Assembly: GCF_918797505.1 (NCBI RefSeq) | Contig: NC_092794.1 | Span: 79,631,645-79,695,644, forward strand | From: Bemisia tabaci | Lineage: Eukaryota > Arthropoda > Insecta > Hemiptera > Aleyrodidae | Reading direction: 5' to 3' | Length of the DNA: 64,000 bases | Notes under the pieces: model-generated | The model's database searches: none | What the model was told of the DNA's origin: nothing | The model's input: only the letters and a program-made list of their open reading frames with translations | Shown here: one piece after another, positions 56,661 to 64,000 of the stretch | How positions within the stretch are numbered: position 1 is the first letter of the stretch | How the letters are laid out: every line of letters begins with the position of its first letter | Program-made: the position numbers and the translations under genes

Positions 56661-59102
56661 TGAGTTTTTTTTTGGATACCTAATGTCCGATATTGCTTTT
56701 ACCTTTAAGTTATTTGGCTCGATTCCTTTCGCGCTTACCGTGTGTCCTAAAAATTCAATTATTTCTTTGAAGAATTCACATTTTTGTGGGTTAACTTTTA
56801 GCTTTGCTTCTCTAAGTTTTATGAAAAATCTTTCAAGTGTTTTTAAATGTTGCCAAAAGTCCCCTTTTGATGAAAGGACCGCATCATCCATATATATGTA
56901 TAGATCTGTTCCTATCATGTCATTAAAAGCTAGTTGCGCTAGGCGGGCCATGCATGCCGCACTATTTTTTACTCCCATCGGCATTTTTCTATATCTATAA
57001 TTTATTCCATTTAAGTTAAAACTGCTTTTTTCCATGTCCTCATCTTTTATTTTTACCGAATAATATGCGTCAGATAAATCTAGTACTGAAAAATGTGTTG
57101 CTCCTCCTAAATGATCGATTTGGTCGTCTAAGAGGGGGAGGGGGTATGGGGGGGCATCAATTACTTGGTTAATTTTTCTAAAGTCGCTTATGAATCTTAT
57201 TTTCGGTCTACCATGTTCATCTTTGGTCTTTTTCATGGCTGTAATAACTGGAGAGTTCCAAGGGCTGGGAATGTTTTTCTCTAAGACTCCTTTTTCAACT
57301 AATTTGTCAGCCATTTCCACCAATTGCCTTTGGTGTGTTAGGGGAAGTCTGTATTGCCTTGTGTAGATGGGTTTTGCGTCGCCTGTTGGGATCTCAAATT
57401 CTAAAGGGGGGGTGGTCTGAATTTTTTCATCTGGATCTAACACGAAAACATCACTATATTTGTCTAGTAAATTTTGTAGGGCCTCCCTTCTGTCTCGTGG
57501 GAGGTGGGATAGATCTATGTTTACTTTTTGTTTTCTTTTTTCCATGTTGACCTGATTACAAGGGACAGTTGAGATACTGTGTTGATTAACTGATAAGCTT
57601 TCAATTGGGTCTAAGTAACCTAGCGGGGTGCCTTTCTGCAAGATAATTTCCTTATTGTTTACATTTATTAATCTGACCATTATTTGAGAATTTGGCAACA
57701 CTGTGATTAAAGATCTTGCTGCCCATACTCCGTCCTTAATGTAACTTACCGGTTCAAAATAGAACGATTCACCTATAGGCGTCTTGTATTTTTCCTTAAT
57801 TGCTCCGTCGCATATGAATTCTGCTCGCGGTGGTAGTACCGTGTCCTTGGCCATTTTGATCGCTGTTAAGTAGCCAAAGTTGTTTTCGGGTGTATTTTTA
57901 GATTCGGTCTCGCGATTATTGTTGTTCGGTCGCGGCGATTTTTTGATTTGATTTTTATATGCAAAATTTCCTTTTCCTGATTTTTTTCGTTCGCCGTTTT
58001 GGTGGCGAAATTGGGGGGATTTTGGTTTTCTCGTTCCATGTCTCTCTATTTCTGAGGTATTCGTGGCTCTTCCTTCTATGTTTTTTATGGTTTCCTGATT
58101 AGTGGGGGAATTTTTTGAAAATATGATTTTTCTTTCCATTTTTGGAGGATTTTGGTTTTCTTTGGGAGGGAACCAGTTTTCTGGCATTCTCATTGTCCGT
58201 ATTTTTCCTACTATTGCTCCTGCTTTTAAGAATCCTTCCTTGGTTGACTCATTAAAAATTGTTATTTTAATTATTTCTTGATCTACAAAAATTATGGAGT
58301 TACTGGAATGGATTAGCCCGTTCCTTGAGACTTGATAGGGAGAAAACATGTAATTTGTATTCAATTTAAAGTTGTTTCTAAATCTTACTATGCAGTCAAC
58401 TTGCGTTGTGGAATTAGGTTTTAAAGCTGTGGGAGATTTTACAAAGATTAAATTATGTTCCCAATTTGTATTGTACTTTTTTGAAAAAGCTGGGATTTCT
58501 GACTCTTGTTCTGGGGTTTTAGGGGGGTCGCGATATTTTTCCGAGGGGGGATGCATTTTCAGGCTGTAATTTTCATGCGGAATTTTTCGTATCAATCCCG
58601 AGTGGAAGGTTCCAAATTTTAAAATGTTGGCATATGAATCACTAATGGAAATTGTCATGTTATTCTCAGGGAAGTTAAATCTTGCTTTATATTTATCGCA
58701 AAAATCCAAACCTAAGATTCCTTGCACTGGGTCGATAGTATCACTCTCAATTACATGGAATTCATGTTGGAATGTATGATTTCCATGCGTTAGGGGTAAG
58801 CTCACTGTTCCTTCCGTTAGTACTCGTGATTGGCTAATATTCGTAAGGTAAACCCTTTTATTTTGGTTAATTAATTGTTCTTGCGTGATGTGACATAGAT
58901 TATTACCTTTCAGGATGCTCACCGCAGATCCTGTGTCAGCTAATAGTTTTAGAGGGCTTTCTACATTTCTTATTTTAAAGGTCGCAATGTATCCTAACTC
59001 ATTTCTCTCAAAAGGTATTTCATAGTTACAGGGTGTTTCGTTATTATGGGGTTTTAGTATTTCTGCCCCACTAGCCGTGGGGCTTAGTGAAAATTTTTTC
59101 CT
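56640..59102 (-). CDS. pol: pol, protease and reverse transcriptase (first frame)
   Basis: Open from 59102 to 56640. The aspartic protease has ADTGSAVSIL at about 58925-58954. A long linker rich in Lys, Asn and Pro follows (57,800-58,650). RT motifs: LPLTHQRQLVEMADKLVEKG, SPWNSPVITAMKK, FISDFRKINQ, FSVLDLSDAYYSVKI, and the catalytic box YMDD (near 56890). It is expected to be made as a Gag-Pol fusion by -1 slippage at 59093-59099. It stops early at an A-run; a recent homopolymer error is as likely as real decay. Gypsy (Metaviridae) type. Confidence 0.9.
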   Translation of the reverse strand, partial: RKKFSLSPTASGAEILKPHNNETPCNYEIPFERNELGYIATFKIRNVESPLKLLADTGSAVSILKGNNLCHITQEQLINQNKRVYLTNISQSRVLTEGTVSLPLTHGNHTFQHEFHVIESDTIDPVQGILGLDFCDKYKARFNFPENNMTISISDSYANILKFGTFHSGLIRKIPHENYSLKMHPPSEKYRDPPKTPEQESEIPAFSKKYNTNWEHNLIFVKSPTALKPNSTTQVDCIVRFRNNFKLNTNYMFSPYQVSRNGLIHSSNSIIFVDQEIIKITIFNESTKEGFLKAGAIVGKIRTMRMPENWFPPKENQNPPKMERKIIFSKNSPTNQETIKNIEGRATNTSEIERHGTRKPKSPQFRHQNGERKKSGKGNFAYKNQIKKSPRPNNNNRETESKNTPENNFGYLTAIKMAKDTVLPPRAEFICDGAIKEKYKTPIGESFYFEPVSYIKDGVWAARSLITVLPNSQIMVRLINVNNKEIILQKGTPLGYLDPIESLSVNQHSISTVPCNQVNMEKRKQKVNIDLSHLPRDRREALQNLLDKYSDVFVLDPDEKIQTTPPLEFEIPTGDAKPIYTRQYRLPLTHQRQLVEMADKLVEKGVLEKNIPSPWNSPVITAMKKTKDEHGRPKIRFISDFRKINQVIDAPPYPLPLLDDQIDHLGGATHFSVLDLSDAYYSVKIKDEDMEKSSFNLNGINYRYRKMPMGVKNSAACMARLAQLAFNDMIGTDLYIYMDDAVLSSKGDFWQHLKTLERFFIKLREAKLKVNPQKCEFFKEIIEFLGHTVSAKGIEPNNLKVKAISDIRYPKKNSKNYSPF
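59065..59099 (-). promoter_or_regulatory. -1 ribosomal frameshift signal between gag and pol
   Basis: A AAA AAT heptamer (59099-59093) in the gag frame, a 9-nt spacer that includes the gag stop, and a 7-bp perfect stem GCCCCAC/GTGGGGC with loop GGCTA (59083-59065). The shifted frame is exactly the pol frame, which opens at 59102. Confidence 0.7.
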
Positions 59103-60218
59103 TTATAGTAGGCATTTGCAGGTTTTGTATTCGGCAAGTTTGAGATTTCAGCTTTATTTTGTCTCTCGGGCTCGCGATAGGATGTTTGCTGGGGAGTTTT
59201 TCTGTCTTCATATCTCTGGGAGTTTCTTGTATTTTCGCGGTTTTGCTCGTTGCGCGAATAGTTATTTCGGAAAGTACTGTCGCGAGAATACAAGTTTCGG
59301 CTGTAATTTCCGCGAGGGGTTTCGTTTCTATAATAATTATTTCGCGGGGGTGTTTCACGGTAATATCCTCTATTACTCTCATAGTTATTTTTGGGAGCTG
59401 CGGGTTGCCTATCCCTGTTATACATAGGGGTTGGAGGCGAACCTCTGCTCGGGGCTGTATTTTTATAGTTTGATCTTGGTATCCTATAGTTATCGGGGAG
59501 GCTTTTCCTATTCTGGTATTGTGAGCTAGAACCAGGAGCGTCATGAATTGCATTTGTCTGATTAATTTTTAGTCTACATGCTGACTCTAGGTGCCCATGC
59601 TTATGGCAAAACGCGCAAGTACGTAGCATAATTTGATCTTCCTCGAAGGCCGCGTCATTGACTGCGTCTTCGAATGTTTTAGGCCTGCGTACTACTACAA
59701 ATCGCCTTAAGTTGTCATTCAAGCCCTTTAAAAAAATTGTTTTTAACTGCTCAGATAATTGTTTTTGTAAAGTAGCTTCTTCTGCTTCATCGGCTCCTGT
59801 TTCTTTGCTTTTATAACCTAATTTCGTTAAGGCAGTTGCATATTCTCTTACTGTCTCATTCTTTTGCTGTTCCCTACTGAAAAATTTAATTTTTTCAAGT
59901 GCCTCATCCTTTTCCTTTTCGTATCTCTTAGTTAAAAGGGATTTCAGTGTTTCGTACTCTACTTTTAATTGGGGATGCTGTTTTAAAAAGGTAGTTGCAT
60001 CGATTCCTAATTTTGTTTTGCAAAAGTAAAATTTCATGGAATCTGACCACTTCGCAAGTGTTGCAATTTCTTCAAATTCTTTAAAGAATAAATCGATAGT
60101 TTCATAAGATTTTGTCGAATACCGGCATTTTTTCAAGCATCATTGTGATTAATTTGTCTTGTTGCTTGTTTGTTGCAGGTTGCCCCGCTGTGGTATTCGG
60201 GCTGTTATCATTCGACAT
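59084..60218 (-). CDS. gag: gag, with a likely frame break near its start
   Basis: The long frame (59084-60136) has a capsid-like helical part (FKEFEEIATLAKWSDSMKFY). It also has the zinc knuckle CAFCHKHGHLESAC (CX2CX4HX4C), then an Arg/Asn/Tyr-rich tail. That frame lacks an ATG upstream. The best ATG is at 60218 in another frame, which stays open until about 60100; the two frames meet near 60100-60110. So either there is a 1-nt indel or the start is elsewhere. Ends KGKNFH-stop over the slippery site. Confidence 0.82.
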
Positions 60219-60280
60219 TTGTTCAGTCTCTTAATTTTTTGTGAGAATAAATATCTTAGTTCTCTCAATTTATGATTTTC

Positions 60281-60550
60281 TTATTTAAAGATTAACTCAA
60301 ATCCTATCAGGTAACAGAAATCAATGAATTCTTTTATTTGTCCTAATTTTGTGTCATGCACATCTAAAAGTACGTAAAATTCTTTTGCAATTTCTACTAA
60401 TTTTTTCTCCTCTTCTGAAGCGTAAATACTCCTAAATATTGTATGCTCGAAACTATTAATTATAGAACTAGCACTTTTATTATTTTTGATGTCCGCATCT
60501 ATATATAAGATGCTTTCTACCAGTGGGTAGTTTTGCATTAACCTATTCAT
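60281..60550 (-). CDS. small leader ORF of the retroelement, 89 aa, unknown
   Basis: ATG at 60550 (ATGAATAGGTTAATG); 89 codons up to 60281, lying between the primer site and gag. The product is acidic and helical (SIYASEEEKKLVEIAKEFYV, then DVHDTKLGQIKEF). No motif recognised. It could be an accessory protein, an upstream ORF that tunes gag, or chance. The composition looks protein-like. Confidence 0.45.
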   Translation of the reverse strand: MNRLMQNYPLVESILYIDADIKNNKSASSIINSFEHTIFRSIYASEEEKKLVEIAKEFYVLLDVHDTKLGQIKEFIDFCYLIGFELIFK

Positions 60551-60718
60551 TTAATCTAACACTAAAACATGAAATACTTAATACTAAACATAAAAATTGA
60601 CACAAAGAAGAAAAATTTGCACTTCACAAAGTGAAAAATAGTGGATACTAGCTTCCGACTCACCCGGTTACGTTTAGGGAAGTCATCTTTGGCTGAATCT
60701 CCTCGGTAGCGTGGGTGA

Positions 60719-60741
60719 TCGAAGTCTTCGCTGCCACCAGT
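60719..60741 (-). promoter_or_regulatory. primer-binding site region
   Basis: Immediately inside the 5' LTR the minus strand reads TGGTGGCAGCGAAGACTT, starting with the TGG expected of a tRNA-primer site. I do not assign the tRNA. Confidence 0.55.
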
Positions 60742-61058
60742 GTGATGCGGGGGTCCTATGCGGAGCGTAGGGTGGCCCGGCACCTCGATAAAATGAATCC
60801 AACACAAGATGTAACGTGCAAAATACCGTCACTCCAGCGCGTTCGACCAGGGTGTCGAGCTCGAGGAATCTATGCTGAACTTGTCCCCTGAGCCTCCACT
60901 CCTACCTTAAATATCCATCGACCGAGCTTGGGGCGCTTCGGCCTAATGAGCCGCTTAGCGAGCTTGCGCCCAACTCAAGGTCGGTGGGTATTTTTGGTGG
61001 ATGCATTCTGCTACGTGATGGCCTCAGGGGGTAAGTCGGCCGTGGTGTGCACCACAAT
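60742..61058 (-). repeat. 5' LTR (317 bp)
   Basis: Same sequence as the 3' LTR less one C. On the minus strand GATATTTAAGG could be the TATA element, with a downstream TTCAGC as a possible start. Confidence 0.93.
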
Positions 61059-62996
61059 ATTTTATTGCACAAAGTCGAATATTTTATCTTTAAAATTTAG
61101 AGCTACGTAACTAATTCAATAATCATGACTCGTGCATTCTCAGTAAAGTTTTCTCAAAGACTCAGTAAATTCCCTTGCTAAGCTGCATGTATCTTCAAGT
61201 AGGCATTATACTTCTAAAAGGAAATGTAGGCCCCTTCATTTAGGAGTGATGCAACAGTCATGACGTGTAAGTATGTTTAGCCCTTGCAGGAGCCTCTCCT
61301 CACCTATTTGCATTTTTATCTAAAGTAAAAAAAAAATAGTCGGTAGGTATGGATTGATCTATGAGCCTTCTATGTGCTCCAAAACAATATGAAATATTTT
61401 ATCGCACAAAGTCCAATATTCTTCGATTCAGGTCCTACAAATGCTTTTAAAATAGCATGAGAAATAATACTCAATCGGCTGGCTAAAGTCCAGTATTTTT
61501 CTTGAGAAGCGTCTCCTCCTTCAATGAGTGATGCAACAATTGCGACATTTTGGTATGAAAAGCCCTTGCAGAAGCCTTTTTATTTGACTCAGCTAAATTT
61601 TGAAGAATCACTGACGTGTCCGCAAAAATGCTCTTACTGTAATCATTAGTATTTGTCCCCTCTGCATGCTGGAAGATTGCTTGCAGCGTATTTTTCGAGC
61701 GTATCATTCTTCCTTTGCTTTCTCCCAAAACTTATTTATTTTATAATATTTTTAATCTCAACTTATGATGCTGCAGTTTCATATGCATGTAAATGGAAGC
61801 TATCATAACATTGTATCATATACCACTGCATAATGAACTGATCGTCATGAAAGGACTCCAGATTACCTAGATATTTAAAATTGTTTTAAGAGAAAATTAA
61901 TGAAGATTTAAAAAAACAAAAATCATGGTTGAAAATAGCGTTTTTATTTTTTACGCAGAGTAGAATAGGTAAGAGGGTTTTGACATGGATCCTCAGATAT
62001 CTCTATGAAGCAATAATTTCAGTGACCCGTCTTTTTTACGCATTTTTGCGGACACATCAGTGATTCTTCAAAATTTAGCTGAGTCAAATAAAAAGGCTTC
62101 TGCAAGGGCTTTTCATACCAAAATGTCGCAATTGTTGCATCACTCATTGAAGGAGCAGACTCTTCTCAAGAAAAATACTGGACTTTAGCCAGCCGATTGA
62201 GTATTTTTTCTCATGCTATTTTAAAAGCATTTGTAGGACCTGAATCGAAAAATATTGGACTTTGTGCGATAAAATATTTCATACTGTTTTGGAGCACATA
62301 GAAGGCTCAGATCAATCCATACCGACTATTTTTTTTTTTTTTTACTTTAGTTAAAAATGCAAATAGGTGAGGATGGAGGCTCCTGCAAGGACTGAACATA
62401 CTTACACGTCATGACTGTTGCATCACTCCTAAATGAAGGGGCCTACATTTCCTTTTAGAAGTATAATGCCTACTTGAAGATACATGCAGCTTAGCAAGGG
62501 AATTTACTGAGTCTTTGAGAAAACTTTACTGAGAATGCACGAGTCATGATTATTGAATTAGTTACGTAGCTCTAAATTTTAAAGATAAAATATTCGACTT
62601 TGTGCAATAAAATATATTTCAAATTGTTTTAGAGCACATATAAGGCTCAGATCAGTCCATACTTTTCTTTTTGATTTTACGAAGATTCTGAATAAAAAAT
62701 GCAAAAGTTAAATGAAGAAAGAGGACGTTATGTGCTCCTTCAAGGACTTTCCATTCACGAATGTAGCGTTTGTTGCAAAGAGCGAACCACTTGGGCTCCT
62801 ACAAGAGGCTCACATACACACATGCAGTGAATGTTGTATCACTCGTTTATGAAGGGGCCCACATTCGATTTTCAGTCAAGTATAATTTTTAATTTTCTTT
62901 TAGGAGTAATAAGAAAATTTGGTTCAACAAGTTTAAGACTTTGGCCGGATTCTTTACCCCTTAGAATCTGAAAGTTTTTTGGGGTTTTTTGTAGTT
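61059..62996 (+). repeat. R1 inner unit, copy 2, right part
   Basis: Continues the unit split by the LTR element: left arm to about 61410, loop, then the inverse arm 62260-62996. The loop itself folds: 61535-61635 (GCGACATTTTGGTATGAAA... reversed) pairs with 62040-62140. Confidence 0.85.
61483..61728 (-). pseudogene. 81-codon open frame conserved in three R1 copies
   Basis: The frame encodes SIFADTSVILQNLAESNKKA, then FHTKMSQLLHHSLKEE and KKNTGL-stop. The same ending is open at 62047-62187 (+), and at about 43985-44117 (+) with one stop. No ATG at its start, so it looks like the end of an older protein, perhaps the transposon's own. Not recognised. Its retention in several copies is suggestive but may reflect only recent copying. 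Confidence 0.35.
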
Positions 62997-64000
62997 TTTA
63001 TATCAGGTCTTTTTTGGAATGATGTGAAGCTAATGAAACATTTCGCTGGAGATAGAGATACTGAGAATAATATTTTCAATGAGCAGAACTGGAACTCCTC
63101 GTTTGATCAACTAAACATTAATAGGGGGTGATTCAGTTTGCAATCAATAAAAGTTACCTGATGTTTTGGTGAGTTTAAACTTCTCTCATCGAAATAGGGT
63201 ACATAATGTTTTAAAAACTGATGGGTTAGCAATTAATTGTCATAGTGTAGGCTACTTAGAATGAACTTCTTTTGCCGCATAAAATATTCCTTTCTCATTA
63301 AGTTTCAACATTAATTCTGCAATTTTTACTGCGTTTAACTCAACTGTTAGGCATACTTACATTCAGTCACTAACATTTTAAATTAAAAAACAGTGAGACC
63401 ACTAAGTGGAAAGTCCATTCAAAGAGTTAAAATTATTTTTTTTTGGTTCACTCATTATAAAAAGTATTTCCTGTAAGAGGTATTTAATTTATCAATAAAA
63501 GTGTGCGTCAAGCCAAGCTCCATCGGCCACAAAAGTATTTTTTCTTTTAACAGAGTATAACGTCTAGGAATGTGACTTGAAACATGAAGATAAGAAAATT
63601 GTACATATACCTGTTATGCACTCCGTTGAACTTGAGCGATTCAGGTAATAATCGACTGAATTTCAACCTCGAGTTACAATGGCCTCAAGTTCAAGAATTC
63701 CTAGTAATTTTGTTGTCCACCGTCGGACTAAAAACACCACCCCCAAACTCTTCATCAGAGCATGTTCCGCAGTTGGTACCTAGGCGCAAACTTTTTGATC
63801 ATAAACGCTACCGATTGGTCTAATCTTTTTTGGCTTTGATTCACCTGATTACATTTATTCCACTAAGAACTAGGTAGGCACGCGAACCATACATAGACCC
63901 AACGCTCAATTAATTTCAGAGTGCACTGTTTCACTGGAGTAATTATGCTAGAAACTCACTAGGTGAAGATGGAATACTTCTGTGACACAACAACCAACAA
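62997..64000 (-). repeat. R1 outer arm, right copy (runs off the window)
   Basis: Reverse complement of 41830-43117. It includes AACATTAATAGGGGGTGATT, a TGGACTTTCCACTTAGTG block (reversed), and ends AACAACCAACAA, which corresponds to 41831 on the other arm. The frame at 63584-63823 is not a gene. Confidence 0.8.

Larger units (their letters stand above)
46951..61058 (-). mobile_element. 14.1-kb errantivirus-like endogenous retrovirus with an extra gene cassette
   Basis: LTRs at both ends differ by one base (a C-run). ATTT is duplicated at 46947-46950 and 61059-61062. Order on the minus strand: 5' LTR, primer site, short ORF, gag, pol (PR-RT-RNaseH-IN), a 4.8-kb region with antisense genes, env, 3' LTR. 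Errantiviruses are usually about 7-9 kb, so the excess equals the cassette. The low LTR divergence implies a recent insertion. It inserted in an R1 unit. Confidence 0.93.

Noticed and set aside
59071..59553. 160-codon frame overlapping the gag tail
   Set aside because: It is the third frame of the repetitive Arg/Asn/Tyr-rich gag tail; neither gag nor pol uses it, and plus-strand frames there are also shadows.
46951..61058. The cassette as a separate DNA transposon nested in the retroelement
   Set aside because: No TIR or target duplication was found around 49540-54362, but I could not exclude old nested ends; kept as an alternative in the findings.

Overview
The window looks like nuclear DNA of an arthropod, most likely an insect. 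It is AT-rich, intron-rich and heavily loaded with transposons. It carries a Gypsy-class element with a retrovirus-like Env (errantivirus type), a CR1-like LINE with a PHD finger and an esterase in ORF1, tRNA-derived SINE heads, TATA/TCA-initiator promoters, and many foldback and TIR elements. The species cannot be named from the sequence alone.

The only clear host gene is ADAT1, the tRNA-specific adenosine deaminase, on the minus strand. Its first coding exon is at 34293-34529 (ends in the HAE zinc/catalytic motif). The second is at 20298-20849 (PCG and SCSDK motifs), and the third at 5011-5249. A weak fourth candidate lies at 4475-4546, and the 3' end was not found. Introns 1 and 2 are about 13.4 and 15.0 kb and are filled with mobile DNA: long hairpin elements with TA target duplications (10-792, 12516-13702, 32341-33679), a 2-kb palindrome with internal tandem repeats (10417-12416), TTAA-flanked hairpins (15.2 and 16.4 kb), hAT-like and Harbinger-like MITEs, and a 5.1-kb LINE (26988-32085). 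The LINE inserted into the arm of a foldback element and was itself hit by a hAT-like MITE.

From 35 to 39.3 kb there is a 4.3-kb element with near-identical 300-bp TIRs. From 41.8 kb to the window end there is a very large inverted-repeat structure. One unit of it contains a complete 14.1-kb LTR element (46951-61058, minus strand) with 317/318-bp LTRs differing by one base, flanked by an ATTT duplication. Its gag, pol and env are recognisable. gag and pol appear joined by a -1 frameshift signal, and pol is broken at two A-runs.

The most unusual part is a 4.8-kb stretch between pol and env that is foreign to normal errantiviruses. It carries four small open frames (51471-53652) on the plus strand, antisense to the retroelement. 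Each has its own TATA box and TCA initiator about 30 nt downstream. Each stop codon overlaps or abuts a 5' splice site. The four products are similar to each other (107-125 aa) and match no family I recognise. This looks like an antisense accessory-gene cassette carried by an insect endogenous retrovirus.
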